Shown: positions 50,274 to 58,171 of the stretch, in pieces
How the letters are laid out: every line of letters starts with the position of its first letter
How positions within the stretch are numbered: position 1 is the stretch's first letter
NCBI GenBank assembly: GCA_942493055.1
Contig: OW818680.1
Coordinates: 6,014,001 to 6,078,000, forward strand
Origin: CAIZQW01 sp942493055
GTDB lineage: Bacteria > Verrucomicrobiota > Kiritimatiellia > RFP12 > UBA1067
Direction: 5' to 3'
Length of the DNA: 64,000 nt
Translations under genes and position numbers: made by a program
Notes under the pieces: generated by a model
Databases searched by the model: none
What the model saw: the letters and a program-made list of their open reading frames with translations, nothing else
Told to the model about the DNA's origin: nothing

Positions 50274-53200
50274 TCACTCCTTTGGCTGTTCCTTTTCAGT
50301 ATCGGCTAAGATTGCGGCCAGCGTTGCGCGCGCATGCGGCAAGTTAGGGTCCAGCACGGTTGACTGATGCGCATATTCTCTTGCCTCTTTCAACTTTTTC
50401 TGTCGGCGAAGAATCTCTGCAAGATCATTGCACGCAACCGCACTTGGCGACTTTTCAATGCTTCTGCGCATAAAGTCTTCAGCGCTCTCGACCTTTCCGC
50501 GCGCCAGTTGGATTGAGCCCTTCATATAATTGGCTTGTGCATGGTCAGGTTCGAGTGTCAACAGATGATGGATGTCCGCTTCCATGATCTCAATACGTCC
50601 AATTAACATATCAAGCTCAAGCACGGCGTTCCAGGTCTCTGTCATCGAGGCATTGATGGACAACCCTTTTAAAAGAGATATCCTGGCTTCTCGATAGAAA
50701 GCCGGTCCTTGCTGTTTTAGCATCAGGCCGCGGACGATGTGAATCAGATAGTGCTCAGGATCTTTAAGGGCTTTCATCATTTCCGGCAGAATTTGATGTC
50801 TGACTAAGAGGACGTCTCCTTGCTTCAAAAGGAGGAGCGCGCGCAGCTTCCAGAAGCGTTCTTCAGACGGATAGTTGTGGGTGGCTTCCGCTAGAAGTTT
50901 CTCGGCCCGCAGCTTGTCCCCCTTCTGGATGGCGATTAAAATAGTCGGGTAGAGCAACATGACGTTTTTTTCGTTTTTGGTGTTCGTGGCTCGCTCAAGC
51001 AAGAGCTCTGCCCGAGGAATATTGTTATTGCTGATCATGAGCAGCGTGAGCCCGTATAAGGCTTCGAAATCAGAAGGATCTTGATCCAACGCGGCCAGAT
51101 AGCATGCCTCCGCCTGATCAGGCTTGCCGGAGATGCTGTAGTAGTAGGCGCGTTCACTCAGCGTGTTGAGCTCTGCCCGCTGTGAGAGGACCAACGATTT
51201 TTTAGCTTTTTCAGAAGCGACCGCCTGTGCGCCCCGCGCAATCCAGGTTTCAGCCTCCTGCTGATAGAAGTCCTTTTGGTGGATCGTACCATAATTCAAA
51301 AAAAGACCTTGGAGTCCAAGACGGGATAGCGCTCTCTCTTTCAGGAGTTGACGAAGGCGTTGCTTCATGGCATCGATCTGGCTGTTCTTGACTTTCCCGC
51401 CTTTAGCCATTGCATAAGCGTTCAAAAGAGCGCTGACATTCTCTGGGTCAATCTGGCAAGCACGCTGGTAAGCGGCAAACGCATGATCTGACTGACCAAG
51501 ATCTTCAAGAATTGTTCCAAGCTCATTAACGGCGAACCCCATCCTTAAGCGCAAGAGGAAACTGAGCTGTACAAGGATTGGGGATGCTGTTTCCTTTTTG
51601 GAAACAAGGAGGGGGGCCATGCGGTCTGCCAGGGTCTCGCTGGCGGTGATCAGCTTTTGCGTATCAATCGCGCCAGCGGAGTGAATGCCGCTAAAGGTTA
51701 ACCCATGGGGCAGCGCACGATACTTGGCGGCTGTCCAGAGATCAGGGGTTCCCAGAACCATTGCTTTGCGGCAAATGTTTGTGTCTGAGGAAAACCACTC
51801 CATCACAAATCGTAGCGTTCCAATGGAGCGTGCGTTGAGAAGACGCGGCCGATTTAGATCCTGAAAGGTGGCATCTGTTTCAATGTCTTTCTGAAGCGAA
51901 CGCTGTTCCTCAGGATTCTCCGTTTGACGCAAGGTCACGAGATGGAGCTTTTTAGTTAAGAGATACGCCTGTATCCGCAGGTGATTGTCCATCTGCCCAG
52001 TCGTGATCATCCATGTGTGCTCGTCCATGCCGACAACCATTTCGCGGGCGATGGTATCAGCAAATTGGCTCTTCTTCGGAGTGACATACGAAAAGCTTCG
52101 AAACGGGGTGATCAATGCAATGAGTGCGAGGAGTATGATAAAGGCGGTAGCCGGCTTATCAGAGGGTGGGGTGGGTTGATCTTCAGTAGAAATGGATTCG
52201 TTAGCAATGCCACCCGAAAGTTTAGGAACAAAGAAAAGCCGGGAAGCTGCAAAAATAAAAGCCAGCGTTGCTGAGAGGATCGCGGCTGGAAACACGGGGA
52301 GATGATCAACCTGCTGATAGATTGCAAAGGGCGAGATGGAGAGGTTCATCGCGCAAGGGATCGCCGTCACGATGATGAGCATTGCCGCGAGCCGCGCATT
52401 GCCTGTCCATTTGTCAAAGATGAGGTTCTTTCCGAAAAGTAATATGGCAGCAGGGATGGCGGTCTGAGCAAGGTTCCAGAGCCATCCGCTTGACGTAAAG
52501 AAAAACTTGAATTCATCAATATGGTGATAAACAATGGTTCTGAGAAAGCGCTCCATTTCCAATAAGAATGGCCCAGGCACTGTCTCTGGCTGCAATGACC
52601 GAAGATAAAACGCAATCATGAGGCCAGCAAAACCGCCGAAAACGGTGTTTCCCATAACGAGCGCACGATTCTCCATCCCAAGGTAAAACGTAAAAGCCAG
52701 ACTGGCCATCACCGGAAGGAGGGCGACAAAGATAGAGGTCTCATAGAGGCCGAGCGTAAAGAGAATCGTGGCCAAGAGAAACCGCAGATGGCAAAGCGGC
52801 GATTCCTGATAAGGAAAAATGGTCAGAATGACCAGCAACAGCGCAAGATTAAAAATTGATTCATTGAGATGTGTGGAAGCCAGCCAGACAGGAGCCATAA
52901 ACGCGAGGAGCAGCGTGGCGGCAAGGCTGCTCGTAATGGCAATTGCAAGAAGACGTTGATTATAAAATCCCACGCTCGTTAACGCGGTGTTGAAAGAGGG
53001 CGGCTCCGCCTTCTCATCCTCTGGCCAGATGTTGGCATCGTCTTCATGAGGGTCGTAGGCATAGATCAGAATGGTTCGTGCCACCAGACGATAAAAAAGG
53101 GTGGCACTGAGGCATCCACACACCGCGGCAAAAAGATTGAGCTGGGTAGGGAGCGAGAAGAGGGGGACATACGTGAGTAAATGGGCAACCGTTGAGAAAA

Positions 53201-53384
53201 ATCCGTGCGTTAAAAGGACAGAGGGTGTCAAGCGAGCTGCTTCAGCAACAAGCTGCGCGGAATGCCCTGGATAGGTGTGGTGACAGGCGGAAAACAAAAA
53301 CAGCACAAGCGTGTACGCGAAAGGTATGTACATTAAACGGTCAATGCGTTTTGCTAATAAGTATACCAATGGATGCTTGCACAT
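50274..53384 (-). CDS. large polytopic membrane protein with C-terminal TPR repeats
   Basis: A 1036-aa protein. The first ~430 residues have about ten hydrophobic segments; GHSAQLVAEAARL followed by a hydrophobic block and LPTQLNLFAAVCGCLSATLFYRL resembles DUF2723-type membrane proteins (PMT-like glycosyltransferase folds). The C-terminal ~450 residues are tetratricopeptide repeats (e.g. AACYLAALDQDPSDFEALYGLT-like units, HAFAAYQRACQIDPENVSALL). It may transfer sugars at the membrane or scaffold an envelope complex. No catalytic residue can be named. It converges on the C25 peptidase gene (1 nt apart). Confidence 0.7.
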   Translation of the reverse strand: MCKHPLVYLLAKRIDRLMYIPFAYTLVLFLFSACHHTYPGHSAQLVAEAARLTPSVLLTHGFFSTVAHLLTYVPLFSLPTQLNLFAAVCGCLSATLFYRLVARTILIYAYDPHEDDANIWPEDEKAEPPSFNTALTSVGFYNQRLLAIAITSSLAATLLLAFMAPVWLASTHLNESIFNLALLLVILTIFPYQESPLCHLRFLLATILFTLGLYETSIFVALLPVMASLAFTFYLGMENRALVMGNTVFGGFAGLMIAFYLRSLQPETVPGPFLLEMERFLRTIVYHHIDEFKFFFTSSGWLWNLAQTAIPAAILLFGKNLIFDKWTGNARLAAMLIIVTAIPCAMNLSISPFAIYQQVDHLPVFPAAILSATLAFIFAASRLFFVPKLSGGIANESISTEDQPTPPSDKPATAFIILLALIALITPFRSFSYVTPKKSQFADTIAREMVVGMDEHTWMITTGQMDNHLRIQAYLLTKKLHLVTLRQTENPEEQRSLQKDIETDATFQDLNRPRLLNARSIGTLRFVMEWFSSDTNICRKAMVLGTPDLWTAAKYRALPHGLTFSGIHSAGAIDTQKLITASETLADRMAPLLVSKKETASPILVQLSFLLRLRMGFAVNELGTILEDLGQSDHAFAAYQRACQIDPENVSALLNAYAMAKGGKVKNSQIDAMKQRLRQLLKERALSRLGLQGLFLNYGTIHQKDFYQQEAETWIARGAQAVASEKAKKSLVLSQRAELNTLSERAYYYSISGKPDQAEACYLAALDQDPSDFEALYGLTLLMISNNNIPRAELLLERATNTKNEKNVMLLYPTILIAIQKGDKLRAEKLLAEATHNYPSEERFWKLRALLLLKQGDVLLVRHQILPEMMKALKDPEHYLIHIVRGLMLKQQGPAFYREARISLLKGLSINASMTETWNAVLELDMLIGRIEIMEADIHHLLTLEPDHAQANYMKGSIQLARGKVESAEDFMRRSIEKSPSAVACNDLAEILRRQKKLKEAREYAHQSTVLDPNLPHARATLAAILADTEKEQPKE

Positions 53385-53463
53385 AAATTGCTTAATATAT
53401 TAATGGATATCTGAAGGAAGGTCAAGCGAGCGGAATTATCATAATTAATCATAAAACATGAAG

Positions 53464-53493
53464 TTGACAATATGGGGGCAAATAAAGTAAAGT
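53464..53493 (+). promoter_or_regulatory. predicted promoter of the cob operon
   Basis: TTGACA (53464-53469), 18 nt, TAAAGT (53488-53493). The cobC start codon is at 53504, so the transcript would begin only a few nt before it (near-leaderless). No cobalamin riboswitch fits in the 119-nt gap. Confidence 0.55.
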
Positions 53494-53503
53494 CACGGCC
53501 ACA

Positions 53504-54094
53504 ATGAAGGAGTTGATCTTAATACGGCATGGGGAGTCCCTGCATGCAGGGACGCGGTATATCGGAAGAACCGATACACCGCTCACACCTTTTGGACACG
53601 AGCAGGCAGAGGCTCTTTCACGCCGCTTGTCTGAAACGGCTCTGGATGCGCTCTTTGCCAGTCCAGCATTGCGCGCACGTGAAACGGTTCGCCCGCTTCT
53701 CTCGGAGCAAGCGATCGAGGCGGTGATTGATGCGGATCTACAGGAGATCGACTTTGGCGCGTGGGAGGGCATGTCGTTTGATGAGATACAGGCGCAAGCA
53801 CATGAAAGGGTAACCGTCTGGGCAGAGAATCGCATGGACTTCGTTTTTCCAAACGGCGAGTCTCTGGACGCTTTCTGGAAACGTGTCTGTCGTGCAGGTG
53901 ATCGATTGGCCGCGGCTCCGGGAAAACGGATTGCCGTTGTGACCCATGGCGGGGTGATCCGCTATTTGCTGTGTTACTTTTTGGGTCTCGCGCCTGAGCA
54001 ACATCGCATCTTCCAAATAGATCTCGGCTCTATAACAACACTTGTGCTCCAAGAGGGTTCCGCAACAGTGAAAGGATTGAATGCGCATGGGTAA
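53504..54094 (+). CDS. cobC: alpha-ribazole phosphatase (histidine phosphatase family)
   Basis: A 196-aa phosphoglycerate-mutase-like phosphatase. The N-terminal LILIRHGES carries the phosphorylated His; IGRTDTPLTPFGHEQA, ASPALRARET and VTHGGVIRYLL complete the family blocks. CobC removes the phosphate from alpha-ribazole-5'-phosphate (or adenosylcobalamin phosphate) in nucleotide-loop assembly. The assignment rests on its operon with cobU, cobT and cobS; alone it could be another RHG phosphatase. It overlaps cobU by 14 nt. Confidence 0.88.
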   Translation: MKELILIRHGESLHAGTRYIGRTDTPLTPFGHEQAEALSRRLSETALDALFASPALRARETVRPLLSEQAIEAVIDADLQEIDFGAWEGMSFDEIQAQAHERVTVWAENRMDFVFPNGESLDAFWKRVCRAGDRLAAAPGKRIAVVTHGGVIRYLLCYFLGLAPEQHRIFQIDLGSITTLVLQEGSATVKGLNAHG

Positions 54095-54629
54095 GATTGT
54101 CTTAGTGACAGGTGGATGCCGGAGTGGCAAGAGCCGATTTGCTCAACAGAGGGCTGAAGCGGCTGGGCTGACGCGTTTGTATATCGCGACGTCACCAGTG
54201 TTGGATACCGAGATGGAGGAGCGTGTTCAACGGCACCGGCAAGAACGGGCGTCCCGAAATTGGGTCACGTGTGAAGAGACGTTGGACCTTGTAAAGGTTT
54301 TAGAGCAGCATACGGCCTTTGATGCTGTTCTCTGTGACTGCCTTACGCTGTGGGTCAATAACCTGATGTATGATGCGGAGCAGAATAAGGAAGCGTTCGG
54401 CGAGGACGGCATGGCTCGCTTGACCCAAGCGCTGCTGCGCGTAGCCCGTTGCCATGCAGGGACAGTGATCTTTGTGACCAACGAGGTCGGAATGGGCATT
54501 GTGCCCGCAGATGCGGTTTCACGTCGCTTCCGGGATTTGCAAGGTCGCTGCAACCAGGTGATGGCTGCAGCAGCGGATGAGGTCTATTTCGTGGTCAGTG
54601 GAATTCCGATGCAGATCAAGGGGGCCTGA
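54081..54629 (+). CDS. cobU: adenosylcobinamide kinase / adenosylcobinamide-phosphate guanylyltransferase
   Basis: A 182-aa protein of typical CobU/CobP length. The P-loop is VTGGCRSGKSRFAQ; YIATSPVLDTEMEERVQRHRQER contains the conserved His region for GMP transfer; DCLTLWVNNLM and FVTNEVGMGIVPADAVSRRFRDLQG are diagnostic. It phosphorylates and guanylylates adenosylcobinamide. The start may be ATG 54081 or ATG 54087; AAAGGA at ~54071 fits the former better. Confidence 0.95.
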   Translation: MRMGKIVLVTGGCRSGKSRFAQQRAEAAGLTRLYIATSPVLDTEMEERVQRHRQERASRNWVTCEETLDLVKVLEQHTAFDAVLCDCLTLWVNNLMYDAEQNKEAFGEDGMARLTQALLRVARCHAGTVIFVTNEVGMGIVPADAVSRRFRDLQGRCNQVMAAAADEVYFVVSGIPMQIKGA

Positions 54630-54630
54630 C

Positions 54631-54666
54631 CGTGCTTCCCGTGCTATCCGCACTATCCGTGCTGTA
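54631..54666. repeat. 9-nt-period direct array (CGTGCTNNC) between cobU and cobT
   Basis: Four consecutive 9-nt units (54631, 54640, 54649, 54658) share CGTGCT or the variant CGCACT. It begins 2 nt after the cobU stop. It resembles one arm of the periodic inverted elements elsewhere in the window, but no complementary arm was found here. Confidence 0.7.
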
Positions 54667-54729
54667 CGATGTTGTTTTCTAATTAAGAGTTTTAAACGCT
54701 CAACGTTGAAGTAATAGAGAAGGAAAAGT

Positions 54730-55806
54730 ATGATTTTATTAGACGAGACTATCAAGGCCATTCACCCCCAAAACGCTGCGGCGCGTAGCAAGGCGAAGGA
54801 GCGTCTCGATCAGTTGACGATGCCGCACTGGGCATTGGGCCGTCTGATGGATATGGCGCTTGATCTCGCAGGGCAAACAGGGACAATCTCGCCGGACTTA
54901 AAAAAGAAGGCCATCGTGGTGATGGCAGGAGACCATGGCGTTGTTGCAGAGGGGGTCAGCAAGTATCCTCAGGATGTCACGTGGCAGATGGTTGCGAATT
55001 TTGTCAACCACGGCGCGGGTATTAACGCCCTGGCCGCTCAGGCGGGAGCAGATGTGATTGTCGTGGACATGGGTGTCGTCAGAGGTCTTGACGAAATGGC
55101 CCGCTCTGGCGCGATCCTCTCGATGCCCGTTGCAAAGGGGACAGGCAATATCGCCAAGGGGCCTGCGATGTCGCGCGAACAGGCTGTACAAGCCATTGAA
55201 AACGGGATCTTCATTGCGCAACAACTCATTTTAGAAAAAGGGTATTCAGTTCTGGGTGTCGGCGAGATGGGGATCGGCAATACAACCCCGAGCTCAGCCA
55301 TGATCGCCGCGCTGACAGGCAGGCCGGTCGCCTCTGTTACAGGAACAGGCACAGGGTTAAACAGCGATGAATTGAGGCATAAGATTGCCGTGATCGAGGA
55401 GGCTCTTAAGGTCAACACCGTGAATCCCGCAGACGGACTCGATGTGCTGGCCAAGCTCGGCGGCTTTGAGATCGGCGGGATCGTCGGCGTCATTCTCGGC
55501 GCAGCTGCTTTACGGAAGACCGTCATCATCGATGGCCTGATCACAACAGCAGGCGCCATGATCGCCGCTGTCCTCTGTCCGACCTCCGTGGAGTTTGTAT
55601 TTGCCGCGCATAAGAGTGTCGAGCAAGGGCATATCGTCGCGCTGGAACAGCTCGGAAAAGAACCCTTGCTGGATTTGAATTTCCGCCTCGGGGAAGGAAC
55701 AGGCGCAGCAATGGCCATGAACCTGATCGACGCAGCTGTTGCTGTGCTGACACAGGTCAAGACCTTTGAAGAGGCGATGGTTTCGAAGGGACCATCTGTG
55801 ATTTAA
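54730..55806 (+). CDS. cobT: nicotinate-nucleotide-dimethylbenzimidazole phosphoribosyltransferase
   Basis: A 358-aa protein, the usual CobT length. Key blocks are VVMAGDHGVVAEGVSKYPQDVT, LGVGEMGIGNTTPSSAM (phosphoribosyl site) and LGEGTGAAMAMNLIDAA with the catalytic Glu. It makes alpha-ribazole-5'-phosphate from NaMN and a lower-ligand base. GAAGGA precedes the ATG. The ~100-nt gap from cobU holds the periodic array and AT-rich sequence. cobS follows 9 nt later. Confidence 0.96.
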   Translation: MILLDETIKAIHPQNAAARSKAKERLDQLTMPHWALGRLMDMALDLAGQTGTISPDLKKKAIVVMAGDHGVVAEGVSKYPQDVTWQMVANFVNHGAGINALAAQAGADVIVVDMGVVRGLDEMARSGAILSMPVAKGTGNIAKGPAMSREQAVQAIENGIFIAQQLILEKGYSVLGVGEMGIGNTTPSSAMIAALTGRPVASVTGTGTGLNSDELRHKIAVIEEALKVNTVNPADGLDVLAKLGGFEIGGIVGVILGAAALRKTVIIDGLITTAGAMIAAVLCPTSVEFVFAAHKSVEQGHIVALEQLGKEPLLDLNFRLGEGTGAAMAMNLIDAAVAVLTQVKTFEEAMVSKGPSVI

Positions 55807-55815
55807 GGAATAAAT

Positions 55816-56550
55816 ATGTTTGGAAGACTCTGGGCAGCGATCGGATTTTTGACCATTTTTCCCTTGCCGGCATTTTGTCGGCAGACAGAAGATGATTTGC
55901 CGCGCAGTGTGCCGTTCTTTCCTGTGATGGGGGTCCTCATTGGCGGCGTTGTCGCGGGGTGCGTCCATTTCTCATCGGCTCACCTACCGCCAGCTGTTGC
56001 AGCCGTGGCGTACGTCATCCTGCTGGCGATTATCCATGGCGGCTTGCATGTGGATGGCCTTGCCGATACAGGGGATGGTTTTTTCAGTCATCGCAAAACA
56101 GAGCGCATTTTAGAGATCATGCGTGATACGCATATTGGTACGTACGGGTGCCTGACTGTGCTAAGTGTTTTTGCACTGAAGATCGCGGGGTTAGCCTCGC
56201 TTCCCCTTTCCCTGTGGAGTTCCGCGCTCTTTCTTGCACCCTTGGCTGGGCGCTGTTCCATGGTTCTGATGTTGGTGCTGTTGCCCTCGGCACGCCCTGA
56301 TGGCATGGGCTTACTGTTTAAGCGGGGACGGTCGTTTTGGGAGGTGCTGTGGGCGCTTTCGGTTCTGCTGCTCGCCGCCTGGTTGCTTCTCCACTGGCAA
56401 GGTCTTGTCGCAGTGGGGGCTGTGCTGGCGTTGAATGTGGCCTTCATGGCGCTCTGCCAACAGAAGATCAAAGGCTTTACAGGCGACACCGTAGGCGCGC
56501 TCAGCGAACTGTCTGAAATGGCCGTCCTCGTCACGCTTTCCACCATCTGA
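55816..56550 (+). CDS. cobS: adenosylcobinamide-GDP ribazoletransferase (cobalamin synthase)
   Basis: A 244-aa polytopic membrane protein. The CobS signatures are FPVMGVLIGGVVAG and HGGLHVDGLADTGDGFFSHR, followed by ERILEIMRDTHIGTYG. It joins alpha-ribazole(-phosphate) to adenosylcobinamide-GDP, the last step of nucleotide-loop assembly. No corrin-ring genes are in the window, so the cell may salvage cobinamide or carry that pathway elsewhere. It converges on the diiron protein gene, 10 nt apart. Confidence 0.95.
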   Translation: MFGRLWAAIGFLTIFPLPAFCRQTEDDLPRSVPFFPVMGVLIGGVVAGCVHFSSAHLPPAVAAVAYVILLAIIHGGLHVDGLADTGDGFFSHRKTERILEIMRDTHIGTYGCLTVLSVFALKIAGLASLPLSLWSSALFLAPLAGRCSMVLMLVLLPSARPDGMGLLFKRGRSFWEVLWALSVLLLAAWLLLHWQGLVAVGAVLALNVAFMALCQQKIKGFTGDTVGALSELSEMAVLVTLSTI

Positions 56551-56560
56551 AACGAGAGAC

Positions 56561-57202
56561 CTACTGTTGCGCCAGGGCAAAGCTCTTGTCACGATGATGG
56601 CGTTCGTCGAGGCCGATTTGGCGGAAGACATCCGCCCAGGTGTGTAAGTTCGGATAATATTTTTCAACGACCGGACAAACAGCAGATTGTGTTTCCCATT
56701 CCGGATGCGCTGCAACCGCACGGGCATAAACGTGCTCGGCATGGTCTTCGAATTCGCCGTTAAAGCGCCAGGCGGCGCGCAAGCTGATGCGTGCTAACGT
56801 CCAGGACATCATGCGGTAGCTGGTGACAAAGAACCAGCGGACAATCCAAGCGAGGTACCAGGCATCCTTCATGCCGTCCTGACGCATCTTTTCATGGATC
56901 ACGAGCAGATGGCCATATTCATTGTCCTGCGCCCAGCGACTCCAATCCACGATATCCATGTCTGACTTCACCCGGGGCTCATTGGCATATCCGAAAGACA
57001 ACTCAACATACTTCTCGCCTTCCCAGGCACGGTAGGGGATGCTCGCAAAGGTTTCGATCAGCTTGGCTTTGGACAGGGTTGTCTCTTTCCCTGTGATGAT
57101 ATCCATGGTCAGGAAAAAGAAACGTGCGGCTAACGAATACTTCAGGGGGGGACGTGCTAAGGTTTCTTGCTGCGCGTTGAGTAAATCTGTCTGCTCGCTC
57201 AT
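56561..57202 (-). CDS. alternative-oxidase-like diiron protein
   Basis: A 213-aa helical protein. The spaced ligands fit a four-helix diiron site: Glu50 or Glu61 in the first helix, Glu95-x2-His98 (DNEYGHLL), Glu150/152 (FNGEFEDHAEH) and Glu200-x2-His203 (GLDERHHRDKSF). The last is close to the DEAHHRD end of the alternative oxidase (AOX) family. AOX passes electrons from quinol to oxygen without proton pumping, as a peripheral membrane protein; the hydrophobic WYLAWIVRWFFVTSY could be the membrane-contact helix. It overlaps the thioesterase stop (ATGA) and lies downstream of oxygen-defence genes. A divergent function within the ferritin-like superfamily is possible. Confidence 0.7.
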   Translation of the reverse strand: MSEQTDLLNAQQETLARPPLKYSLAARFFFLTMDIITGKETTLSKAKLIETFASIPYRAWEGEKYVELSFGYANEPRVKSDMDIVDWSRWAQDNEYGHLLVIHEKMRQDGMKDAWYLAWIVRWFFVTSYRMMSWTLARISLRAAWRFNGEFEDHAEHVYARAVAAHPEWETQSAVCPVVEKYYPNLHTWADVFRQIGLDERHHRDKSFALAQQ

Positions 57203-57561
57203 GGTGTCCTCGTGATCTCCCTCTTTTGCCCTGCCTCATTGACACAGACAAAGGTGATTTCTGTTTTGAACATATTTTCGTCGAGGTCAGTACCTGACTC
57301 GCGCTTGTGAACCGTGACATTATAAGTAATGGAGGTTCGACCCATTTTCGAGGCAACGACATCAAAGCGAAGAATGGAGCCGCTGTGCGCGCTTTTCCTG
57401 AACTCAACAGAGTTCATGCCGATGGTGACGAAACGAAGCTCGGGATAATCCATGCTGACGGTCATCCAAGCAATTTCATCCACCCATTTAAGGAGGTTGC
57501 CACCGAACAAAAAACCGTATTGATTTGTTTGCCCCGGCATCACTAGTTTGTATGATGTCAT
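57199..57561 (-). CDS. hotdog acyl-CoA thioesterase (YciA/BACH-like)
   Basis: A 120-aa single hotdog domain. The region VMPGQTNQYGFLFGGNLLKWVDEIA is the acyl-CoA thioesterase signature (P-x-x-x-N-x-x-G-x-x-F-G-G, then D-E). ATG 57561 is preferred over the upstream start at 57579, which falls in the hairpin flank. It overlaps the diiron-protein gene by 4 nt, so the two are coupled. A cytoplasmic acyl-CoA hydrolase role is likely. Why it is paired with an AOX-like protein is unclear. Confidence 0.85.
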   Translation of the reverse strand: MTSYKLVMPGQTNQYGFLFGGNLLKWVDEIAWMTVSMDYPELRFVTIGMNSVEFRKSAHSGSILRFDVVASKMGRTSITYNVTVHKRESGTDLDENMFKTEITFVCVNEAGQKREITRTP

Positions 57562-57571
57562 ATAAATTAAG

Positions 57572-57613
57572 AACCACAACAGTCACGAAACGCGTTTCAT
57601 GACTGTTGTGGTT
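57572..57613. terminator. perfectly symmetric large hairpin between desulfoferrodoxin and thioesterase genes
   Basis: The left arm AACCACAACAGTCA (57572-57585) pairs with TGACTGTTGTGGTT (57600-57613). Inside, GAAACG/CGTTTC continues the stem after one mismatch, leaving almost no loop. On the minus strand it follows the desulfoferrodoxin stop and is trailed by an AT-rich stretch, fitting a terminator or partial attenuator before the thioesterase/AOX pair. The cruciform symmetry would also fit a protein-binding site. Confidence 0.7.
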
Positions 57614-57619
57614 ATGAGC

Positions 57620-57994
57620 CTACAGTTGCGTCTTCCACAGTCCATGAAGATTGCAGTACGCATAGACAGCAATTGCATCATCATTGCTGAGTGCGAACGT
57701 TGCTTCCGGCGCATTTCCAGGTTCGAGACTCTTCCGCTGTCCGCCATTCTTGGTTTCCAGATAGATGAATCCGATGTAGTGCGCCGCCTCCATGGGATGC
57801 GGGATCGACCCGACCGACACCTTGATGGTGTTTCCGCTGACTGCAACAACAGGGATATGCTTTTCCTTGCTGGCTTCAACCGTGTTGGGGACCAGTTCGG
57901 TCATCTCCTCGCCGCAACAGATCAAGGGAACCCCCTTGTTCAGCACGAGTCCAACCAGATTGCCGCAGTGCTTACAGATAAAGAATTTATGCAT
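57620..57994 (-). CDS. dfx: desulfoferrodoxin (superoxide reductase, 2Fe type)
   Basis: A 124-aa protein. The N-terminal desulforedoxin-like centre is CKHCGN...CCGEEM (four Cys). The superoxide reductase centre has EKHIPVV (Glu, His), HPMEAAHYIGF (two His) and CNLHGLW (Cys, His). It reduces superoxide to peroxide using electrons from rubredoxin, encoded just upstream, without releasing oxygen. ATG 57994 has a perfect GAGGTGA; the GTG at 58000 is rejected. It is typical of anaerobes. Confidence 0.95.
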   Translation of the reverse strand: MHKFFICKHCGNLVGLVLNKGVPLICCGEEMTELVPNTVEASKEKHIPVVAVSGNTIKVSVGSIPHPMEAAHYIGFIYLETKNGGQRKSLEPGNAPEATFALSNDDAIAVYAYCNLHGLWKTQL

Positions 57995-58009
57995 AATCAC
58001 CTCGTTGGT

Positions 58010-58141
58010 TTAAACAGTTTCTTCGTTGAATTGATCTTTGCCAACACCGCAGAGGGGGCAGACATAATCATCAGGCAGTTGATCAAACGGGATTTCACCG
58101 TCGTAAACATACCCGCATACGGAACAGACATACTTTTTCAA
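58010..58141 (-). CDS. short rubredoxin (43 aa, TTG start)
   Basis: A tiny gene reading (M)KKYVCSVCGYVYDGEI then PDDYVCPLCGVGKDQF: two CxxC knuckles holding one iron. It lacks about ten residues between the knuckles compared with the usual 52-54 aa, as in the short Desulfovibrio desulfuricans form. The start is TTG at 58141, with GGAGGA about 5 nt upstream; no ATG or GTG is available in frame. It supplies electrons to desulfoferrodoxin, which follows 15 nt later, and perhaps to Hcp or the AOX-like protein. Confidence 0.93.
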   Translation of the reverse strand: MKKYVCSVCGYVYDGEIPFDQLPDDYVCPLCGVGKDQFNEETV

Positions 58142-58171
58142 GAGTTCCTCCTTTGTTAGGGCTTCACTATA

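Noticed and set aside
53385..53503. Cobalamin riboswitch upstream of cobC
   Set aside because: The gap is only 119 nt, holds a good promoter ending next to the start codon, and shows no B12-box-like sequence.
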